Below are positions 1 to 11,365 of a DNA stretch of 64,000 bases, one piece after another (within the stretch, counting starts at the first letter, position 1; each line of letters begins with the position of its first letter). The stretch is from positions 1 to 64,000 of the forward strand of contig MU859251.1 of the NCBI GenBank assembly GCA_033297205.1, read 5' to 3'. The notes beneath the pieces are model-generated. The model worked only from the letters and a program-made list of their open reading frames with translations, had not been told where the DNA came from and ran no database searches. Origin of the DNA: Pseudoneurospora amorphoporcata (lineage: Eukaryota; Ascomycota; Sordariomycetes; Sordariales; Sordariaceae). The translations under genes were made by a program, and so were the position numbers.

Positions 1-57
1 GTCGAGAGGGATCAACAAGGCCTTCGAGACCAAAGTAGTTTATTAGCTGAATTTGAA

Positions 58-588
58 CTACTGTTCCAAGCCCTGATCACAGCCCTTGTCACAGTCTCCG
101 TTCCGGAGAATCCCCGCTATCTCTCCCGCATGAATTGAAATTCTCCTATCTTTCCTATGTCCCTTAAAGCAATAGTTCGCTTTGTAAAGGGTAAAGCAGA
201 CCCCATTGTCTGGTCGGGCGACAATCTCGATCACGGATTTGAAATTAATAGATTCTTTGTCTTGGACCTTACTAAGGCTCTTCCAAACTCCTAAACTCCG
301 CGCATATCGTTGTTCTCCGTTGTCGGTCATTAATACCAGTGATATGAAGCAAAAGGCCAGTCTGTTCCATTCTCGCAAATCTTCTTCCGGCTCTGGATCG
401 TCACACGTGAGGTCGATAATAACTAGTCCCTGTAACAATACGATTCTGGGCACAGGTAGGGCTGGGCCAAAAGAAGTCGATATGAATAAATCAATAAAGC
501 TAAAGAGTAGAAAAGAGGAGGTTGTAAGGGTTCTACGAGGTGTGACGGCGCGAGGCCTTTGCACGTTCAAAGACAGAGCGAGTGTCAC
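58..588 (-). other. Open frame of uncertain status
   Basis: A 176-codon frame stays open here, but the first codon at 588 is GTG. The first ATG lies at about position 330, which leaves only 90 codons. The product matches no family I recognise; the first 60 residues are hydrophobic and low in character. A TATA-like stretch lies at about 603-609, just upstream. It is adjacent to a broken DUF3435 gene on the same strand and could be a remnant of that element or chance. I would not annotate it as a gene without transcript support. Confidence 0.15.
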
Positions 589-785
589 AGGTTGACATTG
601 GCTATATAGTGTGCACTACGAGTTCTGCCTTGCAAGCAGAACATCGTCTACCTTTTGGTAGTTTGGCGTTGTCGGGACATATGCACTCCTGCCCTGTCAT
701 AGTCCTAGCTTACACAGGGTTCAAGCCAGGCAAATACCCCTGAGCGCCAGGCAGCCGGAACTAGCGTTAGAGTTCCTCAACCGCA

Positions 786-2102
786 ACGATAGGCTTTCCC
801 TGCATCTCATCCTTCCACCTAAGTTCAATGCAATCAACATCTTCCAAGTTTGGACGCGGAAGTAATTCGTCGAAGGACGAAAACTCTGTTTCGAAAGCAT
901 CATCATGTAGAGCTTGAATAGCTACAAACGTAACTAAACAAACGATCTAGCATGGTACCATAGTAGCAGAAAAGGTCACCCTAGAAAAGTATTAGTTTGG
1001 ATCAACGGTTAAAGGCAAGAATACATACACATCTGCCCCCTTATCAATTTTGTTAGCCGATAGCTTGTTTTGATTGATCGTGATCTCAGCAACAAGCCTT
1101 GACTGCTTTATATCCGGGTCGCGAACGACAAGTAGCTTGACTTGTCGATAAAGCATGTTCTCATAAGTGCCGGGCCGAAAGCCAATGCTTCCTATAAGCA
1201 CCAATATGTGAAAGGCAATACGACATCTAGGATTACAGGGTATATCGACTGCGCGTTCCCACAAAGTGCTAAGAATAAGTAGAATATCGTCTGTGGTGGC
1301 TTCGGTTTTCTCAAATGTTTGTCTACATGAGAGGTTGAACTTTTGTGCAAGAGTTGATTGGATCTACTGTGAGAAAAAATGTTAGTACATAGTATTGGTA
1401 TAGGTAAGGAGGGAATCTACCTGGATAACCTCTCTACGGGCCTTCCCACAGTTGCCAAGCAATCTTCATTGTTCGAAATCTTCATCTAAATCTTTATTCG
1501 AATCTTGATCCCTTCTCTTCGTGAGTACTACAGCATTAGCTTGAGCTACTATATGCTTCCATAAAGTAATAATAGTCACTACTGACTGAATTGTTGGTAC
1601 CTGTTCTGTTCTTTGGTACCGTCTATATACAAACGCTTGTATCTTGTATAGCGTGTATAGTCGGCCAGAAACCTCTTGCAGATAGTAATGGACTTTTTTT
1701 TGTTTTGGCACACGCTAAACCAAACCTTATCAGCCTCTTTTTGTGTTAATTGTAACACATCTGTGACAAATCTAAAAAGCGTTAGTATACAATATTAAAG
1801 AAAATAGTAAAATGATAAGGTATATACCTATTCTATAGACGCTACTCGCGTTCTCGCTCAGCTTTGGTCTTCTTACAAAGCGAACGCTCATGTGTTGTTA
1901 CCGTAAATTCGTCGACGTCGGCAAATGCTCTTCTTTTCCGTTCTTCGACGTCGGGTTCAGTCGGCGGTATCGGCGGTTTTCGTAGCTCCATCCCTTCCGT
2001 ATTTGCATATGGATGGAGTGCGATCGGCACCGTGAGACTCAAACAATACCCTCTCAAGCTGCAATGGCTTACGAGCTCAGCATGTTTAGGAGGAGAAATC
2101 AA
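786..2102 (-). pseudogene. DUF3435/FluG-type tyrosine-recombinase-like relic
   Basis: Read on the minus strand in shifting frames, this stretch keeps the order of blocks typical of fungal DUF3435 (FluG-domain) proteins. There is a block starting VPTIQSVV near 1590-1610, then DDILLILSTLWERAVD near 1260-1300. The core follows with a GFRPG motif and LLVVRDPD (about 1100-1190), then VAEITIN, and a final block DDAFETEF..LRWKDEM (about 786-900). The GFRPG arginine matches the first catalytic Arg region of tyrosine recombinases. A candidate 56-bp intron (1772-1827) with a TACTAAC branch site survives. Several in-frame stops and frame changes break the gene, and no box II/Tyr region is visible. DUF3435 proteins include the captains of Starship elements, but I see no intact element or cargo here. 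The family call is by eye; the broken state is seen directly. Confidence 0.7.
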
Positions 2103-2340
2103 TTAGAAAACTCGGAAGGAGGGTTTCATATAAAAACAAACGCAACCTTCCCAACGTAGGGGCTGTAATTCATGATGCGGTAGAATTAATGAGGAAGAAT
2201 GGATATACAATGAATGCAATTAGAATGGGACAGAAGTTTGCTTGTTTGGTTCAGTCGGGAATCCGAGGGTAAAGACACAATTTATATCTTGAGGCCTTCT
2301 AACTTGCCTGAAGCGATATACGTACGGAGAAAAGTGTTCA

Positions 2341-2380
2341 CCAAAGCCAACCACACCTTCCAAAAGCCAACCACACCTCC
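2341..2380. repeat. Short tandem duplication, 20-bp period
   Basis: Two adjacent copies of a 20-bp unit containing AAAGCCAACCACACCT occur here. No function is apparent. Confidence 0.7.
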
Positions 2381-2691
2381 CAGTTAGAAGTACTAAAGTA
2401 TATGGAGTAGGTGTCAAGGGTAAATGGCAGGGGTAAGTACCTTGTGTAGTGTATGCCTAGCCTACTCAGCTAGGCTTGGCGTAAGTGGAACGGTGCACTC
2501 GACGGCGAAGGCAATGGGAAAACGGTTCTAGAAACGGGGGCGGCGTTTTCAGCTGAGTCATCCAAACCCCTGTAAAAAGCTCCTCCCATAGACATGCTTC
2601 CGATTGGTAGCTTATCTATGGGAGAGCGGACGGGATCCCGAGTTTTCTACCATCTATGGTCGTATGTGCTTGAAGTGACTTGTTTAGGTGC

Positions 2692-4983
2692 TTATATGGT
2701 TGCATTTATACGTGAGAGGAAATATCCTGATGTTGGTGATGATTTTGGTAAAAAGGCAATGGTACTTGGGAAGTGATCTCGGGGTAACAATATTCGGGGG
2801 TTATGATCGTATATAATCCTGTGAGGTGTGAGTAAACACTTCGTAAACCTCGATTGTAGCTTGAGTATCTTGGAGGGTGATGTCTCAGCATGTTGCTGAT
2901 GGGATTGCAAGCATCTACCAATCCAAATTGGGTGAAAATGGAATCTTGCGTGTTTGACGTAGAGAAACCTCTCTGGAATACCACCACTATTCATTTTCAT
3001 CCTTCCGCCCAAGCTACTCAGTCTTGCTCCCTTGGACGCCCAAGTCTCAACCTCCCTCAACTCAAAGCTCCCATCCGAATCCCTCTCCAACTTGGCTTTC
3101 GTCTTGTCCGCCATTTCGGCTGCGACGTTCGTTCGATGGGCTTTCCGTAGTCTTTCCCGTGTCGAAGCAGCGAGGCCGTGGATTAGTACGGGCAAGGAAC
3201 TCTCCTTCCAGGCCCGAAGTCCCAGCTTGTTGGTCTCCCGAATTGTGCAAATGGCAAATATGCAACTGGTCAAGATGGCGCCGACAGGCAAGATGAGAAA
3301 TGGAGCACGTTTGTGTAGAGGTATGTACGGTACCGAGTAAATGGCGGTGGCGTTCGCGAACTCGGTACGCTCTTGACGGAGGTTGCGAATACACACGGAT
3401 AACCTCGGAGATATTTTCGATGTACTGCGTAATGTCGTTGTTTCCCGTTGCTAGCGTCCATCTAGTCTGGTCCCCAATACGTCAGTCAGCCTTGATAATC
3501 AGATGGGCCGGAAGTGTTATTGTAGGGTTGTAATGTCCACGGGCTTCAAAACGTGGTGTTAGGTAGAGAATTCCAATGGGCCCATTGATCGGAACCTTCT
3601 TGGAGATTTTCGAATGCGGAGCCAGGCTCTGGAATCAGTTCCAAGGACCCCGGCAACTATTAATCTCGATTCCATGTAGCTGATTTGCAAAACACGCTCC
3701 CGTAGCACGTTGTTTCGGATTGTAGCGTTATACCGCTTGAGGCAAATTGAAAGACCGCACTCTTGAGCCTCGGGAACATCGTCTTCAAATGTCCAGTTTC
3801 CTTGCCAGTGTGGTTGAGAGACTCTGTGGAGTTGAAAGATAATGAAGGTGGTTGATGCATAAAAAAAAAAATGCACTGTTTCGTTTCGGTCAGCTGTCAC
3901 TCTTCCACTACCAGCCATGTAGCTGGGGCCTCGATCGTTGGCATTTTTGGGACACCCAAGCCTGCTTGTTCCAACTACTCGAAATAGCCTCGCCGATTTG
4001 TCAGATGTAATAGAGATTCCACCTGAAGGTCCTGATCCATGTCTAAACCCCAAGTAAAATAGTCATTTGGATTCGCGCACTGGGAAAAAAGAACTCCGGA
4101 ATTCGAGGGCGTACGAACTTTGACAATACGCTCCGAGATACTGTGACAGATGCTACAAACGGCGAGAGGATCGAAGATGTCAAAAGTGCAGTTGCTTGAG
4201 TCATAGTTGTGCAACAAGGTTGCCGTAGGTGCATTCTGATAGCTTGTTGATGCCCCTAAGCCTCCATAAAACGCGATGCTTAACCCTTCCGGCGGCGCTG
4301 AGGTATGTCAAACGCCGAATTCCATGTTGTCAGGCCCGGCAGACCCGTTAGCAGAAGTAAGGATAACTTGTTTAGGTCCTTTAGAAACCAACTTATTACC
4401 CATAGTTAGGTTTCTGGTAAGGGGCAGGCAACATTTCATCCCTACCCCAGGCATAGGGCCGTATGTCATCCTTGGTCGACATGGTAATGGTTGCTTGCAA
4501 GAAATGGGACGTAGCCGAGCAAAGCTATCGTGGCAATAAGGCCCAGTTTAATTCAGCGACTCAATTTTCTAATTAACTATCCGTTGTTAGTTTTCTGTTC
4601 CGCTAACACAAGCCGTCTCTACCTAAGCTAGGTACCCATACGATGTCGAGGCTAGTTTTATGGAAGAAAACGAAGCCTTACCTAGGACTAATCTGTGCCA
4701 GAAGCTTAAGGCTCCCGAAAGGACCTCGATAGGCAGAAGCAAGTTTATCGAAAGTGCTGAGTTCGTGTTGGCTTCGAAAGAATGAGTTTCACTTGGTCTG
4801 GCTAATAGTCGAGGTAAGAGGGAAAGCCATCGCGGTACGAGACATTTGTGATAAAATGGAGACAACGGTGCCCAAAGATAGGAAAAATGTCTACAAGTCG
4901 GTGTTAGATCCACGATAGGCCATCAGCATGGAGATGGTGGAAACGAGCGAGCCACAACTCAAAATCATCGCTGCCATCTCCCA
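2692..4983 (-). pseudogene. DUF3176-type membrane protein relic
   Basis: The minus strand carries, in the right order, hallmarks of the fungal DUF3176 family, which has N-terminal membrane helices, a large cysteine-containing middle and a C-terminal helix. The N-terminal part starts WEMAAMILS at 4983 and continues through a helix-rich stretch to a STFDKLASAYRGPFGSLKLL block (about 4690-4760). The middle has SSNCTFDIFDPLAVCSIC (about 4155-4200) and ECGLSICLKRYNATIRNN (about 3700-3765). The C-terminal helix is FLILPVGAILTSCIFAI followed by LRAWKESSLPVLIHGL (about 3180-3290). Within the first frame a TAG at 4891-4893 and a TGA at 4789-4791 interrupt the reading frame. The frame also changes near 3390 between two recognisable blocks. 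I infer a dead gene. Its role in the family is unknown. Confidence 0.65.
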
Positions 4984-7900
4984 GTTTCAACCTGAATCGC
5001 GTATCTTTCCCAAGATACTGGACTAGAAGATGCCCTGCTCCCACGATTACAGTCCAGAACCCCTTAAAACTAAAACATGATGTTGGTTGACGGGTGAATT
5101 ATGGACACACTTACAGCTTTGGACTGTTTTTCGTCCCTATCCAAACCCCTTAATCGAAATTGCTACCTGACACGGCCCCAGAAGCCTCATGGATATGCTC
5201 TTGTTGGCTTGCCCGTGATGGAGGAGGAGAGTAGGTTAATGGAATGAATGCTTCGGACACGGCACCCGTGTCATGTTGGAGCAACAGACTCAAAGTGTCC
5301 CGTCACTCGTCCAGAGGTACTCGAGTGGTTATAGGTCGTCATCTAACTTACTGGCCCAGACAACCTCAAGTGCTCCCGAGTATCAGATGAGGTACCTAGA
5401 TGAGTCTGTATAAGGCCAGTAAAACAATAAAACAAAATGAACGTCTAGGGCAACTTGTCCGCCCTATGACTACCGAAGTACAATGGTCCAGCAAGTGAGT
5501 CGCGTAAACACCGAAATAAAGATGGTGAGGGGTAGGCGGCATTTTGATAGCAAAGTTTTTACCTAGAACCCTACGAGTATGGCACCGACAATTGGCGTTG
5601 CGTCCAAAAGCAACAGATATGCCTCCTTCCCCAACACTTGCTGGCCTTCCATGTCGGAAGGTTACACAACGTCGCGAGGCTTGGGCACTACTGCCTCAGT
5701 CTTGGACAAAACGTCGAATCAGGACCAGCTTCAGACACACACCAAGGTCTAGATTTCCAGCTGAGGCCTACTATGTGCGGATAGATATCCTGCAGGGCCA
5801 TGGCTGTTTGGTCTGGTGATGTATGTGGGAAACTGGAAAATAAAAAGCACACTGTCCTGGTCCATGCTTTTGCGGGCCTCAAAGAGCGACAACAGAACGC
5901 CCTGTGACAAGGGGTAGGTGGTAGACGGGTTCCTGAGCTTAAATTGCTGACCGCAATAAGGCAGAAACCTACCAACGCCAACGGAGTGAACTCCGCAAAA
6001 TTAGGAAATCTTCTGGACGCTGCCTTTGGCTGGGCCTTGTCATTCAACGTCGACGAAGAGTTGCAGCTGGCTATCGCGTGCCCATCACATGTCTGAATCC
6101 TTGAATTACGCCCAACAGCCATGCGTGACTCAACCTGGGATAAAACAATGAAATGTTTGGCGCAATGGCGCACACTTCTAATTCCTATAATGAGCTGGTA
6201 TGGTTCTGGAAATGTCATTGTGTGTGAGAGCTCTTCGGGTGCAGAGCAAGTGGAAAATATGCGAGGAGACCGATAGGAATACACCGGAAAATAGTCCGCC
6301 TGTGGAGGGGTCACATGGAAGAAAAAAAAAAAAAAGATCGAGCATCATAGTTTGCGGCGAAGAGCTTGCCATACTTGGCTTGACCTGTGTCCTGAACTTG
6401 ACCTGTTTGGTGACTTGTCCCTTGGAAGGAATATGTGACGAGGTAGGCGGTCATCCTCAGGTTGGTGTAGTGTGCCGGATCCGCAATTACTCCTGTAATC
6501 CAATATTGAAAGTGTCGAGGGCCTCGGAACGTTAACGGGGAGCGAGGTAGATAGGCCCTTGTAGAACGTCTTCGTAGAAGGCATCATCGACTCCGTAGAC
6601 ATCACCGCTAACGGATGCCATCCTAGATCTGTCCCCATATCACCCATCTCCCTAGTGGTAATCGAGAGGTAGCCGCTCGCCAACTAGCGACCCTTGCCCA
6701 CCTTATCACTGTCGCTTAATGACGAAGACGTGATCGCAAGAACGACGGACATGACCGTACAATTTGGAATAAGCATAGTAAATCAAGGAAGAAAGTGAGG
6801 CGCGCGAAGCCATTACCCTACAGGGATCAAGTTCGTGAGATCAAGGCAAGCAAGCCGCTGAAAGCTGAGAATCTTCCTTGCCCCCTCCCCCTTGTGTTGG
6901 TTGATGTACGTGCCTCGTCCTTACGGGGCTGAAAAAGAAAAGAGAGTGAAAAAGGTACAGCAGAGCAGATTCTTACCCCGTAAACTAGAGAAACGGGGTT
7001 GAGAGGGCCGAAACCAACGACTTTGCTGAGCTCTTTGGCCTCAATTGAACTCAAGATTGGTTGGAACTTTTCGGCCTTTCGTTCCCTACCTCCCGCTTCC
7101 CGCTATCCACCATGGCTAGTATACGGAGTAGCGTACTGTCGCGCCATTGTAAGACGAGACGGTGACCCGTGAGGTTGGCAGTTGAGACTGGGCGGTGTTT
7201 ACGAGGTACCGCTGATGGATTTCGGCGCTTCTCGCAAATAATGAGCGACGGTATGATGAGAAGAGGTACAGGGGACGACGTGCTGTTCGTTAACTTCATT
7301 GCACGCTCTTCGGCCGTTGAATCCGCCGAGCCTTTCCATCTTGCGTCTGACGGTGCATCCGGATGACAGGCCTTTGCATCCGCGGCTCCTCCGAACCAGA
7401 CTGTCGGTGCCGCCCATGCTCGTTCTAAAGACCTCCGGCCACCGACCGTATCAATGAACAGTTAGTGGTTGGATGCATGAGGCAAAAGACTGATTGGGAA
7501 ACAGACAGTGAACGGTGCCAGGTAAGATCTTGTAAAGGAAGGGAAATGATAGCCAACCGCTAAACCAAGCTGTAACACTTCGGCGAGGTGCGGTGTGGAG
7601 AGCCGCTACGCTAAGGGATCTCTGGAGATTTCGAAGTGGGATTCGGGATCTAAGAAAAAGGGGGGTACGCTCTCCAATCCCTGCTTTTGACGGTACCTTT
7701 ATGTTTACTAGTCAAGTCGACTCAAGCGAAGAGAGCAAAATAACAGAAGCGGACCTTGTATAGCCATGTCCATCAAGGTGCTTTTACCCGGACACCGTCT
7801 GCCGGACCTAGCATATCACCAAAGATGAGCTAGTGAAAGGCCTAGTCAAGGACAGGCAAAGGACGTGAAAGGAGAGTGTGGATATCCGAAGATAAAAAGT

Positions 7901-7984
7901 TGACCGCGAGAAGTCAGAAGAAAGACCTCCCTCCATCCGCTTGCGCTCACCGAATTGCAAGAAAGACAAAAGAAAAAGATGAGT
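4984..7984. other. Intergenic, no supported gene
   Basis: Open frames here are short, lack family signatures and overlap on both strands. A short A-run lies near 6319-6334. An ATG-led frame at about 7111 on the plus strand has a basic, mitochondrial-presequence-like start but stops after 17 codons. I see nothing else I can support. Confidence 0.5.
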
Positions 7985-8056
7985 CGATCCACCCAGGGGT
8001 CGAACCTGGAACCTCCTGATTCGTAGTCAGACGCTCTGCCATTGAGCCAGCGGACC
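7985..8056 (-). tRNA. tR(ACG): tRNA-Arg (anticodon ACG)
   Basis: The minus strand folds as a 72-nt cloverleaf. The acceptor stem is GGTCCGC with GTGGATC (7 pairs including G-U), with a discriminator G at 7985. The D-arm contains GCTC..GAGC. The anticodon stem TCTGA/TCAGG-type pairing holds the loop CTACGAA with anticodon ACG. The T-arm is CCAGG-TTCGACC-CCTGG. There is no intron and no encoded CCA, as expected for a nuclear gene. It reads CGU (and CGC/CGA after A-to-I editing). It stands alone between two pseudogenes. Confidence 0.93.
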
Positions 8057-8890
8057 TTGTGTTGTTAGAGAACGGGCTTGTATGAAGTTCTTTTCAATGC
8101 TGTGGGATATCCTTGGTCTTGGTGTGGAGGCACAATGAATTTTGTGACCAATGCGGCCCGTCTGGAGCCAGAACCCCACACCGCAACACCCAGATCCGCT
8201 CCGCTGTCCGAACCACCGAAGATGCCGGGTCCCCGGGGGTCGGCCAAGTCAGGGCAGAAATGTTCGGCATGATCGAGTAACCAAAGTCGATAGATATCCC
8301 CTTTCTCGCATTTGTTTTCCCAATCGAGTTAGGCGAATGAGGCTCAACATAGTGACCAGCGCGTTGATGTGCTTCGCATCGTCCCGAAGCGTTGTCGCCG
8401 ATGCATGGAATGGCGGCAAAGAAGCCAACTATACGGGGAACTCCGAGACATGTCTCACTTTCCAACGGAAAGACAACGGGCCGCTCCACCATGGCCCGGG
8501 TATAGTTTCGTGTTTCCGGTCAATGACCGATTGGTGTCAACGGTATCTCGTGAGAGATGGCCGTTCTACCCATATGCCAGAACTCGCTTTAGGAAGGTGT
8601 TTGTGCCAAGAGCATTGCTGCTGGCAACTATACCAACAATAGCTTGAAAAGTCATGATTTAAATTTGATCTGCGGTGAGATCACGAATCCCATTCTGTGC
8701 TTCCCGAGGCGAGAAAGTCGGGGACCATACTGCCTGTCATCGCCGATTTCATCTTCGGTAGGCTTCTTTTTGTGAGAATGGAGCGCCAAGTAACTTGATC
8801 CCAAACCACGGGGAGTCCCAGGATAAGTTCAGAGTGTTTGCGTCCCCGGAAGAGGCTAGACAGCGCTTCAGGAGAACGTGGTCTACCTGA
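8057..8890. other. Intergenic, no supported gene
   Basis: This stretch lies between the tRNA and the 3' end of the CSA-like relic. Its overlapping short frames on both strands show no family signature. Confidence 0.5.
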
Positions 8891-10470
8891 CCTATCAAGC
8901 CTTGGAAAGCGTTCCAACAGTTTGCGCTTCTTCGCTTGAGCTCTGTTAACCTCTTCGATGCTGGTGCTTTCATCTTCCCTGTCAAGAACCCTCTAGCTGG
9001 CGTGCCCAGGAACGGAGACGCCCGCTGTAGATGCCACCACGCGGCATTGGTTCCTCCCATGACGACGCCGCTGGAACTGCCACCGCCACCAGCTCTTCTC
9101 CAGACGACTATTTCCGATATTCGCACATGCCAAGCGAATGATGGATTGATTATTTTGGTACGTACTGCTCCTGAGGAGATTTCTGATAGTTTGTTTCCCC
9201 CTCTGTGCACGGATAGCTGCCATGGCAGGACCCATTCCGCGTAGCCTGGTGGTAATGGTGCCCTCATGGAGGTTCATCACCAAAATCTCGGTCCCATTCA
9301 GATAGAAGAGCAACCGCTTCTTTTGTGGAGTAAGTCCTATAGGCGAGACAAACATTGTTAAGCGTCGACGGTAAATCATCTCGGATGAATGGGCAAAGCT
9401 CGCTAAAGTGTTCGTCCCTGTAGTGGCATGCCCTGACACGAATTTGGCTATCGTGACCTGCAGACACAATGTCCAAGTCAAACCATTCACTGGCTCGTTG
9501 TGCGCCTTTGCTGAGGCACAGATTCCCAGATCTCGAAAATCCTGAAATGAGGCGCGCTCGACATGGCCTGAACCGGCCATGCTACTAGGGTGTAGAACTC
9601 CTAGACTGTCCTCCTGGTTCGAAAGGCCAATGAGCGCATTGGATCGTCTGACACCACAGATGTGCACGGCATCATCAGCTGATCCGCTGGCCACAATATG
9701 GTCATGAACAGGTGACCGGGCAACAGCCAGATTGGTGCCAGCAGAGCCACCTACCTAGCCAGGAGACAAAAGACATGACGTAGACGAAGAACGCAGGTCG
9801 ACGAGTCGGACGGTCGAATCCTGTGTTTCGCAAGCAAGAAGCAGGTGATCCTCGATAGGCGAGATGGCGTATGTATAAACCTTTGCACCGGGGTCGAATG
9901 TGCCTTCCAAGCGTACCGTATCTGTAACCACAGTTTATGTCTGGTCATACGAGCAGGACAAGAAGGCAGCGCTGTCGAAGAGATGGGAAGACAGGCGTGT
10001 AATCACAAAGAGGTGTCCGGTGTAGTACAAGCCTGATGTACACGATATTGAAACATGGAGCTTGGGTTTCCGGTTCGTCCCAAGGTCCTAGAAGTAGAGG
10101 TTAATGGTAGCTTCGGAGCCCCCGGAGACAGCCTGCTCAGTGGTAATTAGCAAGTAGGCAGGAGCAGACAAAGAAATGCCCAAGCGACACCTACATTTTT
10201 CCGTTAAGCCGCTTGACAGATAAAGCGCTGACTCCGGCCTGATAAACCCACAAGAATGCCGGGTTGGTCAGTGGATCCCGGCGAGGTGGCCCGTCCGGGC
10301 CCGGTGGTAAACGCCGACCCGTACACCGGCCAGCAAATGGATTTACCGTCCGCTCTCCGCCGTCAAAGCCGAATCGGGGAACCGAGTGAAACAAATGTAG
10401 CATTTCGGTGGTTTGGAGTTTGGTAAAGACACTGGGTTTCGATATTGATGGTGACAGCCGGGATGCTGTG
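8891..10470 (-). pseudogene. CSA/Rad28 (ERCC8)-like WD40 protein relic
   Basis: Minus-strand blocks follow the order of fungal CSA/Rad28 proteins, the WD40 substrate receptor of a CUL4-DDB1 ligase in transcription-coupled repair. The N-terminus (about 10370-10460) has VFTKLQTTEMLHLF then FDGGERTVNPF. Next come VSALSVKRLNGK (about 10190-10240), SGGSEATINLY (about 10090-10130), FDPGAKVYTYAISPIEDHLL (about 9830-9895) and TVRLVDLRS. Then LAVARSPVHDHIVASGSADD (about 9675-9735) precedes VRRSNALIGL, AHNEPVNGLTW (about 9475-9510), LHEGTITTRLR (about 9235-9270) and a C-terminal AQAKKRKLLER (about 8900-8935). In-frame stops occur at 9935-9937 (TAA) and 9755-9757 (TAG), which are exactly 60 codons apart in one frame. 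Frames also shift near 9480 and in the C-terminal third. A WD Trp-Asp pair has become Cys-Gly (HICGVRR). I conclude it is dead; a functional copy may exist elsewhere. Confidence 0.75.
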
Positions 10471-11365
10471 TCAGGACGGGTCGGGTTTCCATCGCCTGGA
10501 CCGTGACGTGCAATGGCAATCTATGCAGGACAGAGGTTTCATCGTGGTCTTGGGTTGATTAACTCGAGGATCGGATGGAGAGCCATTTCCAGACTGTCGG
10601 ATGCTTTGACTTTCCTCGGGTTGCAACCCGGTTTGCTGCATTCCAGACGGGGCTCGCATCATCACCTCGAGTGGTAGAGGGGCACTGGGAGGGTGTAGAC
10701 AGCCATTCCATTGGCCGAATCGCGTGCAGGTATATCGCTAAAACATTCCGGCGCTCCAGCCGGGTAAGAATGAATTGAGGAAGCAAAATGTCGACAGCAT
10801 CTTTGACGTTGCTTGGTTAGTGGTAGGTGGACGTGACATTGATCAGGGTAAGGATCAAAGAGGAAAGATTACCTAAGCGAAGTTAAACATGTTTCACTAC
10901 GAGGCTGGCTCCTGCAGTGACGTGAGCGAGCGGGGCCACCGAACGCGGGGTACTTTGGCGGCCAGTAGGGACGATCCCAGCTCCCGCCTGGTGCCTGCCG
11001 GGCATTCGGCTTCCACCAGGGCATCTCGAGAAGCTGTAACTTCTATGAATCTTTTTCGACGTATCGCTTTTCTCCTGCCCAAAGGAAGGGACGTCTGTTC
11101 CCTTACCAACCAAAGCCATGAAAATATGATTTTCACACAACAGCGGGAGTGAGAAAGAAATCCGTGTTGTTCCTTCCTCTGTTTGAAATGGGGAGCAGTG
11201 TTTTGGGCAGAACACAAAATTTTCCTGATACGCGCTGTCGTCCCGCTGGCTGAAAGGAAACGACGGAAAGTTACGAAATACCTTCCATCTCAGTTTTTTT
11301 CAATTGTCCATCTCCCAGGTGGAAATCAACGTCAATTCACATCATCCTTGGCATTCTTCTCCAAC
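10471..11365. other. Intergenic / promoter of the Rrn10-like gene
   Basis: No coding region is supported. The 3' part, rich in T/C runs, directly precedes the ATG at 11366 and is the presumed leader and promoter. Confidence 0.5.

Noticed and set aside
5688..6314. 208-codon minus-strand frame
   Set aside because: Composition and motifs look random; no conserved block and no splice partners.
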